NCBI RefSeq assembly: GCF_022346995.1
Contig: NZ_JAKRNM010000012.1
Span: 1-64,000, forward strand
Direction of reading: 5' to 3'
Length of the DNA stretch: 64,000 bases
DNA from: Paenibacillus sp. ACRRY
GTDB lineage: Bacteria; Bacillota; Bacilli; Paenibacillales; Paenibacillaceae
Shown here: positions 1-8,596 of the stretch, piece after piece
Layout of the letters: each line of letters starts with the position of its first letter
How positions within the stretch are numbered: the stretch's first letter is position 1
Notes under the pieces: generated by a model
Told to the model about the DNA's origin: nothing
Seen by the model: the letters and a program-made list of their open reading frames with translations, nothing else
The model's database searches: none
Translations under genes and position numbers: made by a program

Positions 1-695
1 GCATCCGAGATGTCACCGCCGACATTATCGAAATAGACGTCTACACCGTCTGGACATACCCGTTCAATCGCTGCAGACATGTCATTCTCCCGCTTGTAGT
101 TGAGGACCACATCGAACCCGAGCTTTTCTTTCAGATAGGCGCATTTTTCGTCAGAACCTGCGATTCCTATTACTTTTGCTCCGACAATCTTGCCGATCTG
201 ACCGGCAATCATACCGACGGCTCCCGCTGCGCCGGATACCACCACCGTTTCGCCATCCTTCGGTTTGCCGATATCCTCCATGCCAAAATAAGCCGTTAGG
301 CCCGTCAGGCCGAGGGCTCCAAGATAGGCTGTAAGCGGCGCTTCCTCCGTATCGATCAGTGAGAGATCTCCCGTGTTGACAGCCGCATACCGCTGCCAGC
401 CCCACATGCCGGAGACGAAGTCACCTTTGCGCAGATTGGGTTCTGACGAGTCCACCACTTGTCCAATCGCCCCACCTTTGATCACTTCATTCAGTGCGTA
501 TGGAGGTGCGTAAGACTTCGTATCCTTCATACGGCCCCGCATGTAAGGGTCAACCGACAAATATAATGTACGCACCAGAACCTGTCCTGCTTCCGGTTCA
601 GGGAGCGGCGTATGGATGAATTTAAAATTGTCCCTGGATGGTGCACCTTCCGGACGGGATGCAAGTACGATCTGTTCATTTTCAGACAACTTCAT
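1..695 (-). CDS. NADP-dependent MDR oxidoreductase (CurA/YfmJ-like), C-terminus beyond window
   Basis: The first 231 residues of a zinc-independent medium-chain dehydrogenase/reductase are visible; the rest runs off the left edge. This family reduces the C=C bond of enones or quinones with NADPH in the cytosol. The GroES-like N-terminal part contains VDPYMRGRM (about 48-56), and the cofactor domain starts with the glycine motif GAAGAVG (155-161). The start is uncertain: an AAGGAGG site lies only 2 bases before the ATG at 695 but 8 bases before an in-frame TTG at 689, so the TTG may be the true start. Family is fairly sure, substrate is not known. Confidence 0.85.
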   Translation of the reverse strand, partial: MKLSENEQIVLASRPEGAPSRDNFKFIHTPLPEPEAGQVLVRTLYLSVDPYMRGRMKDTKSYAPPYALNEVIKGGAIGQVVDSSEPNLRKGDFVSGMWGWQRYAAVNTGDLSLIDTEEAPLTAYLGALGLTGLTAYFGMEDIGKPKDGETVVVSGAAGAVGMIAGQIGKIVGAKVIGIAGSDEKCAYLKEKLGFDVVLNYKRENDMSAAIERVCPDGVDVYFDNVGGDISD

Positions 696-887
696 GACCT
701 CCTTGTTGCCAGTGGCCTGCGTATAACCCTTATCATCGTATATGTTATACCACCAGCACAATATGATATCTTTTTGAGCATGTTGGACATAGCTGATCTG
801 GAAGCAACCGTTAGAACTTCAGAATTCCCACGAAGCTCTCATTATCCCATATGCCAAATGCTGACTCTTAATAGTTTAAACCGAAAC

Positions 888-913
888 AGGCGGATCACAA
901 ACGTGGGCCGCCT
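888..913 (-). terminator. weak hairpin after map
   Basis: AGGCGG and CCGCCT pair around a 14-base loop about 40 bases beyond the map stop codon. The following bases on the minus strand hold only a short T run, so it is a weak intrinsic terminator at best. The rest of the 258-base gap between map and the oxidoreductase shows nothing else I can name. Confidence 0.35.
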
Positions 914-953
914 TGAAAACATGAAATATCATTGTATTGCCACAACCAATTCG

Positions 954-1703
954 CTATTCCTGTGCAGTCAAAATCACAGGACCATCTGCTGTGATGGCAA
1001 TGGTGTGCTCGTATTGAGCAGACAGGCTTCCGTCCTGCGTACGGGCTGTCCAGCCATCAGCATCCAGCTTGCTGCGGTACGTTCCGATATTCAGCATCGG
1101 CTCAATGGTAATAACCATGCCTTCCTTGAGACGGGGACCACGATGCGGTGGACCATAGTGGGGCACCTGTGGTTCTTCATGCATTTTCTCGCCGATTCCA
1201 TGACCGATAAACTCGCGTACGACAGACAGACCTTCCCCTTCAGCATACGTTTGTATGGCATGGGAAATATCACCGATCCGGTTGCCAACTACGGCAAGCT
1301 CAATGCCTTTGTAAAGGGACGTTTTGGTGACATCCAGCAGATGCTGGGCTTCCGGTGTCACTTGACCCACTGCATAAGACCACGCGGAATCGGCAAGCCA
1401 TCCATTCAGATTCACGACCATGTCGATCGTAACGATATCGCCGTCTTTCAGTACATATTTTCCCGGGAAGCCATGACAAATCACGTCATTTACAGACGCG
1501 CATGTCGCATATTGGTACCCGTTGTACCCTTTTTGCTCCGGTGTTGCGCCATTTTTCTTCATAAAAGCTTCTGCGAACTGGTCAATCTCCTGGGTGGTGA
1601 TCCCTGGACGGATCATTTTCGCAATTTCTTTATGGCACGCGGCGAGAATTTCGCCTGCCTTTTTCATATTCTGTATCTGCTCTTTGGTTTTTAACGTAAT
1701 CAT
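954..1703 (-). CDS. map: type I methionine aminopeptidase
   Basis: Removes the initiator methionine from nascent proteins in the cytosol. At 249 residues it is the normal length for bacterial type Ia MetAP. The five metal ligands are all visible: D94 and D105 in the VTIDM...ADSAW stretch, H168 in IGHGIG, E201 in ITIEPML and E232 in YEHTIAI; the substrate-contact H77 lies in VICHGFPG. The ATG at 1703 follows an AGGAGAAG site with 6-7 base spacing. It stands alone, not in the secY-adk-map-infA ribosomal cluster, so it is probably a second MetAP paralogue of the kind found in many Bacilli. Family assignment is very secure. Confidence 0.95.
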   Translation of the reverse strand: MITLKTKEQIQNMKKAGEILAACHKEIAKMIRPGITTQEIDQFAEAFMKKNGATPEQKGYNGYQYATCASVNDVICHGFPGKYVLKDGDIVTIDMVVNLNGWLADSAWSYAVGQVTPEAQHLLDVTKTSLYKGIELAVVGNRIGDISHAIQTYAEGEGLSVVREFIGHGIGEKMHEEPQVPHYGPPHRGPRLKEGMVITIEPMLNIGTYRSKLDADGWTARTQDGSLSAQYEHTIAITADGPVILTAQE

Positions 1704-1917
1704 TACAACTTCTCCTGTCCGTTATGATCTTATCCTGTCTTCTATTGTAACGCGAAACGCACAAAATAAAAAATTCGTACAATCGGTAAAGCACCAACAT
1801 CCTATTATACGCCAACCTCGTGTGCAATGAATACCACATTCCATAAAAAACACGAAACCCTCCTCACTAAGGCTGCGTATATGCTTAAAACGGTTGAAGA
1901 AGAAAGGATGATTATCC

Positions 1918-2127
1918 ATGTTCAAAAAAATTATTGGTAAACTCATTGATTCCAAATCTTCATCTCACCGAAGGCGCTACAGCTCCTCGGACAGACGCTC
2001 CTATAAACGACACAGCAGCTCCTCAGGCAAACGAAGCTATAAACGCTATTCGTCTTCGGATATGAAATACAGGGATAACCGCCATGGTTCCGGTTACTAC
2101 AAAAGCAGAAAATACAGCTCCAGTTAA
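1918..2127 (+). CDS. Ser/Arg/Lys/Tyr-rich mini-protein, unknown function
   Basis: A 69-residue protein with no family I recognise. By direct count it has 21 serines, 21 Arg plus Lys and 8 tyrosines. After a short amphipathic start (MFKKIIGKLID) it repeats the unit RSYKR(H/Y)SSS with variants, resembling eukaryotic SR or protamine-like sequence. An AAAGGA site lies 12-15 bases before the ATG, so translation signals are moderate. It is the only plus-strand gene in the first 4 kb and converges on a Ser/Thr kinase gene, sharing its terminator. It could be a kinase substrate, a nucleic-acid or spore-associated basic peptide, or a cell-wall-binding peptide; none is shown. Confidence 0.65.
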   Translation: MFKKIIGKLIDSKSSSHRRRYSSSDRRSYKRHSSSSGKRSYKRYSSSDMKYRDNRHGSGYYKSRKYSSS

Positions 2128-2150
2128 TATGGGCTGCAATGATGATATAA

Positions 2151-2208
2151 GCCAATAGGGGATGTTCAGCCAGCCGTATCTCACGGTAGCAGAACATCCC
2201 CTATTGGC
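2151..2208. terminator. perfect 17-bp inverted repeat, bidirectional terminator
   Basis: The arms 2151-2167 and 2192-2208 are perfect reverse complements of 17 bases around a 24-base loop. The hairpin sits between the convergent mini-protein and kinase genes and ends 15 bases from the kinase stop, so it can serve both. No long T tract follows on either side. Confidence 0.7.
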
Positions 2209-2223
2209 GTGTCCGATTCAATT

Positions 2224-3042
2224 TTAATAGGAATCCAGCAAGCGTTCTATTTCGGCCTGTAATTCAGGCGCTCCTTCTGTGTATCCTGGGCGAAGCCCCA
2301 GCAGTCTCTCCAGCATGTGGTGCAAACCAGGCGTAAGCTTCAGCTCTTCCTGCCAGCTTGCAGGTGCCTTGCCCTTCTCCGGCTCATATGCCGAGTACAG
2401 CATAAACAGAAGAAAGTGTCCCAGATCCTGCAGATCCTGATCAGGTGTAGCCGGCTCATCTTCCGGCTTGGGCAGTTCCCGCATTCTTCGCTTCAGCTCA
2501 GGCAACAACGGCTCCCCCATACGCCGCGCCAGACCGAAGTCAATCAAATGTACGCGCTCATCACGCAAAATAACGTTGGGTATGCGCACATCCCCATGGA
2601 TATATCCTCGCTCATGAACATGGACCACAGGCTCCAGCAGCTGGAGAGCCAGTACCAGGCATTCCTGCTCTGTATATTGACGACCCTGCTCAAATATACA
2701 CTGTTCCAGTGTCTCCCCCCGGATATACTCTGTGGAAATGTAGCTTCTCCTCTTATATATGAATGCATGCAGCAGCTTCGGGATGGCCGGGTGATCCATC
2801 CGGCTCATCACGTCCGCTTCCCGTTCCAGCAACCGTGCAGAAAGTCTGCCTTTGCTGGGCTTCGATTCCTTTAACGCCACTTCCTTGCCATTCAGTTCGT
2901 CGATACACAAATAGGTGAGTCCATAACTCCCCATACCAAGCAGCTCCTGGATTCGGTAACGTCCCGAGATCAGAGAACCTTCCCGCCGGGGACGGTCTGT
3001 CCACAGACCCACAAATCTTTGCCAGCTTCGTTGCAGCTCCAC
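2224..3042 (-). CDS. Hanks-type serine/threonine protein kinase
   Basis: A compact, soluble kinase domain of 272 residues with no transmembrane segment or PASTA repeats, unlike PrkC. Visible elements: the glycine loop LGMGSYGLTY, the ATP lysine in VALKESK (K58), the catalytic loop HGDVRIPN (149-156, D151 and N156) and the IDFG magnesium loop (D168). The usual HRDLKxxN is changed to HGDVRIPN, so the catalytic-loop lysine is arginine. The GTG at 3042 has a GGGAGG site 4 bases upstream; an in-frame GTG at 3054 would lie on top of that site. Neighbours are a DNA-binding protein upstream and a Ser-rich mini-protein downstream. B. subtilis PrkD/YbdM is of similar size. Active kinase is likely but not certain. 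Confidence 0.85.
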   Translation of the reverse strand: MELQRSWQRFVGLWTDRPRREGSLISGRYRIQELLGMGSYGLTYLCIDELNGKEVALKESKPSKGRLSARLLEREADVMSRMDHPAIPKLLHAFIYKRRSYISTEYIRGETLEQCIFEQGRQYTEQECLVLALQLLEPVVHVHERGYIHGDVRIPNVILRDERVHLIDFGLARRMGEPLLPELKRRMRELPKPEDEPATPDQDLQDLGHFLLFMLYSAYEPEKGKAPASWQEELKLTPGLHHMLERLLGLRPGYTEGAPELQAEIERLLDSY

Positions 3043-3187
3043 TTGTCCTCCCACACCGGCGACTTCTGAACTTCACGCGGCCTTCACAGGCACGTTCGAG
3101 CAGTCGTAACAGCCAGTTTTCTTGTTGTAATTATGGAGCCAATTATATCAGGCTGCCTGCGCAAAATCACGGGTAGCCCCTCTACCT

Positions 3188-3844
3188 TCAGGCTTCCTTG
3201 TGTTTCTTGGGCAGCAAACCAAAGAGCATGCGCAGCGAGGTCCCTTTGGGTTTGCGTTTACGGCCCTGGAAGCTGCGCAGATTAGTAACCAGTTCACGAT
3301 CCCGCTCTTCTTCCAGCTTCTCATTCATCCATAGACGCTGCTTCTCCATCTGATCCTGAAGAGCCGTATGTGTATCGGCAAGTTGCTGCAGCGTTAACTC
3401 CAATTCATCCACCCGCTGCTGGAGCATTTGCACACGATCATCCTGCGGCTCGATCATCCCGAAGGTCACCTCATTCACAAGCTGACCCAGACCTTCATAG
3501 GACCGGAGATGACCAGTTGGTTCCGTTCCTTCAGGGAACACAGCAGGCAGCATTGATACTGCACATTCTTTCTGTGAAGTGATCTCTATCGTGCTCTCTG
3601 GCACGTTCGGAGACAGAACCGTTACCACCGCATCCGCAAGCGGCAGATTATGTTCCCGCAGCTCCGTCATTAATCGTTCAATGCACTCGATATCGTCCGA
3701 TCTGAACAATCTGGACTTATTGGCGGAACGTTCGAATCGATATCCCTGTTCCTCAAGTGCTGCCGCATATTTACGAAGAGTACTGGCTCCTATGCCCAGG
3801 CTCTTGGCCGTTTCCGTCGTCGCTCCTGCTTCTTCAATCATCAT
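3188..3844 (-). CDS. MerR/RacA-like HTH protein with C-terminal coiled coil
   Basis: A 218-residue protein with an N-terminal winged helix-turn-helix of MerR/RacA type (ETAKSLGIGASTLRKYAAAL), a charged middle part, then a helical coiled coil (ELTLQQLADTHTALQDQM onward) and a very basic tail. This architecture occurs in Bacillus DUF3967-type proteins and in RacA; such proteins bind DNA and may organise or partition it. I chose the ATG at 3844 because a GGGAGGG site lies directly upstream; a longer frame from 3913 has no ribosome site. It is 145 bases upstream of the kinase gene on the same strand, so the two may be co-transcribed. Specific role unknown. Confidence 0.7.
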   Translation of the reverse strand: MMIEEAGATTETAKSLGIGASTLRKYAAALEEQGYRFERSANKSRLFRSDDIECIERLMTELREHNLPLADAVVTVLSPNVPESTIEITSQKECAVSMLPAVFPEGTEPTGHLRSYEGLGQLVNEVTFGMIEPQDDRVQMLQQRVDELELTLQQLADTHTALQDQMEKQRLWMNEKLEEERDRELVTNLRSFQGRKRKPKGTSLRMLFGLLPKKHKEA

Positions 3845-4335
3845 TATTCCCTCCCGGAATGAAGTCTTTTGAATTCGAAATGTGGCTTCAGCGTTCCCTT
3901 CTGGAACTGTCATCGGATCGGGTCAACCTGTCTCATGAACAATTGGCTTTTGTTTAGCTTGCCATAGGTATTCGTCAATGTCTGGCTCGATCCCTTTGAC
4001 GGTTTTGTTCTGTTTCTGCGGATTCATAAGAACTTTTGTCACGTCTGTTATTCGTAAAAATCTCTCTTTTTCCGACATGGAGGAGGAATGCTGTCAGGTC
4101 GAATGATGCTGGTGCAGACGCCGTCGGTTTATGAAAACAGGTTATTCATGTCAATTTTGTTAACCCCATTACTCCAATACGCTCCCGCGACAGAGGATAT
4201 CATTGCTGCACTGCTTTTCCATGTGTTATCTTATGTAACGTAGAAACGGATTTCGGCATAAATTAAAGGACTATACTTAACATATGGCTTGAAGTCAGGA
4301 CAATTACATGATTAGGATATGGGGGTTGAACGGCA
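3845..4335. other. 491-base intergenic region between divergent genes
   Basis: This holds the promoters of the minus-strand HTH gene and the plus-strand dehydrogenase gene. I see a plausible TTGACG -35-like hexamer on the minus strand near 4000 and a TATACT -10-like hexamer on the plus strand near 4273, but no convincing full promoter, operator or RNA element. No gene is supported. Confidence 0.4.
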
Positions 4336-5289
4336 GTGTTAGGCAAATCAGGTAAAGTGGCGGTCATCGGGGCAGGTCTTGTAGGCTCAAGTTGTGCATA
4401 TTCCATGATCAATCAGTCGATATGCAGGGAAATCATGATGGTGGATCGGACGTATGACCGTGCTGTTGCGCAAGCGCTGGATTTCTCGCATTGTATGGAT
4501 TTCACACATAATCGCACCAAAGTATATGCCGGGACATATGCAGATTGCGGAAACATGGATGTCATTGTCCTGACTGCAGGAGCCAATCCAAAAGCAGGCC
4601 AGACACGTCTGGATATTTTGGAGGAGGCCGAATCGATTGCGAAGGACATCGTGCTTCCCATCATGGATAGCGGATTCAACGGCATCTTTGTCGTCGCAGC
4701 CAATCCGGTTGACATAGTAACTTATATGGTATGGAAGTTATCAGGTCTTCCGCGTGAGCATGTCATTGGCACAGGGACCTCCATTGATTCCTCCCGTCTC
4801 AAAACGCTGCTATCTGAAGTGTTCTCCATTGATCCGCGCAGCGTGCACGGATATGCTCTTGGGGAGCACGGGGAGTCCCAGTTCGTTGCCTGGTCCCATG
4901 TGACGATTGGAGGCAAACCGATCATGCATATTATGGAGCAGCATAAGGAACGCTTCAAACACCTGGATCTCGACGACATTGCCCGCAAAACCAAAGATGC
5001 CGGATGGGAAATCTTTACACGCAAAGGTTCCACGCAATTCGGTATTGGCAATGCACTGGCTCATATTACGCGCTCCATCCTTAATGATGAACACAAAATT
5101 ATTGCCGTCTCAGCTATTCTGGAGGGGGAGTATGGTCAGAGCGGTGTATGTGCTGGTGTTCCAGCCATTATCGGAGGAAACGGAATCCAGGAAATTATCG
5201 AACTAAATCTGGACGCTTCGGAGCGTGAGAAATTTGAGCGTTCCTGTGAGATATTATCAGGCAACATTAATCGCCTGACCTTGGCGTAA
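4336..5289 (+). CDS. L-lactate dehydrogenase-like 2-hydroxyacid dehydrogenase
   Basis: A 317-residue cytosolic NAD-dependent 2-hydroxyacid dehydrogenase of the LDH/MDH superfamily. The Rossmann motif IGAGLVGS (11-18) is followed by D37 for NAD selection; the active site shows R91, D151, R154 and H178 (in GEHGES). In the mobile specificity loop, [13 protein letters not shown], proline 85 stands where lactate dehydrogenases have Gln102 (AGANQKPGETRLD), and Glu replaces Asp after the catalytic histidine. The substrate may therefore be another 2-oxoacid rather than pyruvate. Start is GTG; the only upstream purine run is GGGGG about 10 bases away. Single gene with its own terminator. Annotation pipelines would probably call it ldh. 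Confidence 0.85.
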   Translation: MLGKSGKVAVIGAGLVGSSCAYSMINQSICREIMMVDRTYDRAVAQALDFSHCMDFTHNRTKVYAGTYADCGNMDVIVLTAGANPKAGQTRLDILEEAESIAKDIVLPIMDSGFNGIFVVAANPVDIVTYMVWKLSGLPREHVIGTGTSIDSSRLKTLLSEVFSIDPRSVHGYALGEHGESQFVAWSHVTIGGKPIMHIMEQHKERFKHLDLDDIARKTKDAGWEIFTRKGSTQFGIGNALAHITRSILNDEHKIIAVSAILEGEYGQSGVCAGVPAIIGGNGIQEIIELNLDASEREKFERSCEILSGNINRLTLA

Positions 5290-5337
5290 TTGTTCCGTTA
5301 GCCTTATACAACTCATCCCAGAATGGAAAAGCATAAA

Positions 5338-5392
5338 AAACCAAACAGGCCAGCGACCTCCTGCTAGGAGAAATCGCTGGCCTGTTTGGTTT
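5338..5392. terminator. bidirectional terminator between convergent genes
   Basis: The arms 5338-5356 and 5374-5392 pair over about 18 bases (AACCAAACAGGCCAGCGA with its complement), with A and T runs on the two outer sides. It lies between the LDH-like gene and the hybrid kinase gene and can stop both. Confidence 0.9.
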
Positions 5393-5407
5393 ACATCTAG
5401 GGTATAT

Positions 5408-8116
5408 TTAATTCGGTGCCAGCTGAGGCTGATCTGTCGGCCCCCATTGCTGAAGCACACGCTTCAGTTCACTGAGCATTACCGGTTTACTGATGAAATC
5501 ACGCATCCCCATCTCGAGACAGGCTTCCTTGTCTTCCCGCTTGGCATTGCCCGTCACCGCGATAATGGCTGGAATGCGATCCTGTGGGATCAGACGGTGT
5601 ACCAGATCGGTTGCCTTGAGCCCGTCCATGACAGGCATGTGAATGTCCATCAACACAATATCATATGAATTCTGCGAGATGGCCTCAATGGCTTCAACTC
5701 CGTTGGTACATACATCCGCTTCATATCCAAGCTTTTCAAGATACTCGGTCAAAATTTTCCGGTTCACCGGGTGATCTTCAGCTACCAGAATACGCATGGC
5801 CACCTTATCACCTTGACGTGTGCGATCATGACTGAATTGACGCGCTGTGCCTTCTGAAGCGTATTCCACACTTGTTGCAGGTACGGCAAAACGGAACGTT
5901 GATCCTTTCCCGTCCTCACTCTCCACACCAATGCTACCGCCCATAATCTCCACCAGCCGCTTCGAGATGACAAGACCAAGTCCTGTGCCTCCATACTTGC
6001 GATTAATGACCGGGTGCAGCTGGGAGAAGGATTGGAACAACTGATCCAGCTTGTCCGCAGGAATACCGATCCCGGTATCTTTCACTGCAAAATCAAGCAC
6101 GTTATCTTCCGGCTTTCTGCCCTTAACGATATCCACATTGACATCAATGCTGCCCTTATCCGTGAATTTCAGTGCATTGCTGACCAGATTGACCAGAATC
6201 TGACGGATACGCATGGCATCACCCACCATGAATTCCGGAATGGTTGGATTCAGGCGATACCTGATCTGCAGCTGTTTCTCATCTGCCCGAAGTTTAAACA
6301 GCTCCGCCACCTGCTCCAGCATTTTGCGTAGAGAGAACGGTTCGTATGCAAGAGCCATTTTACCGGACTCCAGTTTGCTGAAATCCAGAATATCATTCAG
6401 AATATTCAGCAGCGCATCCCCACTCTCCTGAATAATCTGGGCATATTCCCGCTGCTCTTCCGATAGATCGGTTCCAATCAGCAGTTCGGTCATGCCAACA
6501 ATTCCGTTCATCGGCGTGCGAATCTCATGGCTCACCATCGACAAGAATTCGGACTTGGCCTGTGCTGCAAGCTCAGCCGTCTCCTTGGCGCGCACAATTT
6601 CACGCTCTCCGGTGACATCATTGAACACAATGACTACGCCCTGGATCTGTTCCTGATCAATAATCGGCGTAACCTGGTATTCCACCAGGAAGCTGCTGCC
6701 GTCCTTGCGCCAGAATACATCTTCCTTGACGGAGCGCCCTTGTCCATCCATAACCGTCATGTGAATTGGACATTCTTCTTTGGGAAAATAACTTCCATCC
6801 GCCCGGGAATGATGGATAATGGGATGGGCGCTTTTGCCGATAAATTCTTCCGCCTCATAACCAAACATGGAAGCCGCTGCCGGATTCATAAACATAGTAA
6901 CGCCTTCCGCATCCAGACCATATATGCCTTCTGTAACGGAATTCAGAATCAGTGCATGCTGCTTACTGAGCTCCTGAATACGCTCCATATACTCCTTGCG
7001 TTCAGTAATATCAGACAATATTCCGTATACTCCAACCAATTCCTGGTCGACGATAATGGGCACATTAATGATGGATGCATCGTACTTCTTGCCTGCAGAA
7101 TTCACAATGCGAGTTTCATAATGCTGCGGTTTCCCCTGCTTCACCAGCTCAAAGTGGGTTCTGCCGCGCCCTACCTCACATGGATCCAGGTTGGAAAGAA
7201 ACGACTGTCCGATGAGTTTGCTGCGCGGAATATTCAGCATTTTGACCAGATTACGATTAACCGCACTATACTTGCCTTCCAGATTCAATGAGTACACCGC
7301 AGCCGGATTATGCTCGAACAAGGATTTGTATCGCTGACGACTCTCTCTCAGACGTCTATCCGCATCCTTGTGCTGAGTGATATCCCGGCTAATGCTTACA
7401 ATCTGGACGTCTCTTCCCTTCTCTCCAGCTACAGGCTTAGCCAAAGTTTCCATCCAGATGTAATGCCCCTTCTTATGCCGCACACGCATTTTGCAGCCAT
7501 TGCCAATCTCGGATAGCTCCATTGGGTCTGGGAAATCTCCGGGATAACAATAATCCTTGAAAGACTTGCCCGTCACTTCTTCCGGCCGATATCCAAGCAG
7601 AGAATACACAGATGGAGAAACATAGAGCAGCTCTCCATCCAGTGAACTTGTCGTAATGAGGTCTTGAGCATGTTCAGCAAGCACCTGGTACTTTTCTTGC
7701 GTCTCCTGGAGTTTTCGTTCCACTTCAACGATCTCCGTCACATCTTTGGCAATGCCATAGATCCCTACAACCTCTTCTCCTGCTGTAATGGGCACGTAGG
7801 TGATCTCGGCTTGTCTTACAGAACCATTCTTATGATAAAACGTGATATGGTTACTGACTGAGCGGCCAGTAATCACCTCACGAATATATTTCCGCCTCGA
7901 TGTTTCACTCTCTGGCGGACAGACCTGACTTGGATGGATACGCATCAAGTCATCGAGTGTATATCCTGATATACGCTCTACGGATGGATTGGCATCGATA
8001 TAATTTCCATGGATGTCCATCACATATATGGCATCCGGGTGATTAAAAAACAATGATTGGTAAGAACTTCCTTCAGAAATAATCCGCTTCAGGGTTTCCG
8101 TTTTATTAATATCCAA
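5408..8116 (-). CDS. multi-PAS hybrid sensor histidine kinase
   Basis: A 902-residue soluble hybrid kinase. Four PAS/PAC units are visible at about 19-130, 143-252, 263-375 and 386-505, then a HisKA domain with H530 in MVSHEIRTPMNG, an ATPase domain (VSNALKFTDKG; DTGIGIP; GGTGLGL), and a receiver domain with acidic pair ED, phospho-acceptor D824 in LMDIHMPVMDG and a conserved lysine in ISKPV. No transmembrane segment is seen, so it senses a cytosolic signal such as redox, oxygen or a small ligand. It is a lone gene without an adjacent response regulator. Signal and partner cannot be read from the sequence. Confidence 0.93.
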   Translation of the reverse strand: MDINKTETLKRIISEGSSYQSLFFNHPDAIYVMDIHGNYIDANPSVERISGYTLDDLMRIHPSQVCPPESETSRRKYIREVITGRSVSNHITFYHKNGSVRQAEITYVPITAGEEVVGIYGIAKDVTEIVEVERKLQETQEKYQVLAEHAQDLITTSSLDGELLYVSPSVYSLLGYRPEEVTGKSFKDYCYPGDFPDPMELSEIGNGCKMRVRHKKGHYIWMETLAKPVAGEKGRDVQIVSISRDITQHKDADRRLRESRQRYKSLFEHNPAAVYSLNLEGKYSAVNRNLVKMLNIPRSKLIGQSFLSNLDPCEVGRGRTHFELVKQGKPQHYETRIVNSAGKKYDASIINVPIIVDQELVGVYGILSDITERKEYMERIQELSKQHALILNSVTEGIYGLDAEGVTMFMNPAAASMFGYEAEEFIGKSAHPIIHHSRADGSYFPKEECPIHMTVMDGQGRSVKEDVFWRKDGSSFLVEYQVTPIIDQEQIQGVVIVFNDVTGEREIVRAKETAELAAQAKSEFLSMVSHEIRTPMNGIVGMTELLIGTDLSEEQREYAQIIQESGDALLNILNDILDFSKLESGKMALAYEPFSLRKMLEQVAELFKLRADEKQLQIRYRLNPTIPEFMVGDAMRIRQILVNLVSNALKFTDKGSIDVNVDIVKGRKPEDNVLDFAVKDTGIGIPADKLDQLFQSFSQLHPVINRKYGGTGLGLVISKRLVEIMGGSIGVESEDGKGSTFRFAVPATSVEYASEGTARQFSHDRTRQGDKVAMRILVAEDHPVNRKILTEYLEKLGYEADVCTNGVEAIEAISQNSYDIVLMDIHMPVMDGLKATDLVHRLIPQDRIPAIIAVTGNAKREDKEACLEMGMRDFISKPVMLSELKRVLQQWGPTDQPQLAPN

Positions 8117-8596
8117 GGCTTACCCCTCTTTTCTCAGCCTTTATCTTCTTCTAACAATCTATAAACGTCATTTAGAGTCTAAAGCATATACCCACGAATA
8201 ACCAAGTAAGGCTGCCTAGAAACAGCTTTTTTCATTTTACCAGATTCCACTCTCACTTTGCTTACAATCTGGTATAAAAATTGTAATATTCCAAATTGAA
8301 AAAGATGGAAGCTTTATTTCTTCACTTTGAATCAATCTCTAATGGTGGTCACCTTTTCCGAAATCGCATTAGAAAATCTGGATATTAGTTACAACTTTAT
8401 AGATACATTATGTATCATTTCAGCTATAATCGATACACAAAGAGCGTACCTGTATCAATATAAACGTACTTTTTAGTACGAAGTAGGACAGGACATGCCA
8501 AAGATCCCCCAAGCTCCGCTCACCCGAATACATAGTCGGTTGACGGTCTTGGGGGATATTGATCTGATGCAGATTAGTTTTAAACATCAAACCATC
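8117..8596. other. 480-base intergenic region, A/T-rich
   Basis: Between the hybrid kinase start and the end of the ABC permease operon. It contains a 6-4-6 hairpin CGTACT-TTTT-AGTACG at 8465-8480 and a longer hairpin at 8504-8557, listed separately. A set of GATACA/GTATC-like words lies near 8400-8460. I find no gene in it. Confidence 0.4.
8504..8557 (-). terminator. hairpin downstream of ABC transporter operon
   Basis: ATCCCCCAAG at 8504-8513 pairs perfectly with CTTGGGGGAT at 8548-8557 around a 34-base loop. It lies 40 bases after the last permease gene. T tract is short (CTTT), so termination is probable but not strong. Confidence 0.5.

Noticed and set aside
612-1694. Long plus-strand open frame opposite map and the oxidoreductase
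   Set aside because: It is the antisense of well-supported minus-strand genes, has no recognisable domain and no ribosome site at its start.
8465-8480. 6-4-6 hairpin CGTACT-TTTT-AGTACG as an operator or attenuation site
   Set aside because: Too short, A/T-rich context, and not placed relative to a promoter; could be chance.
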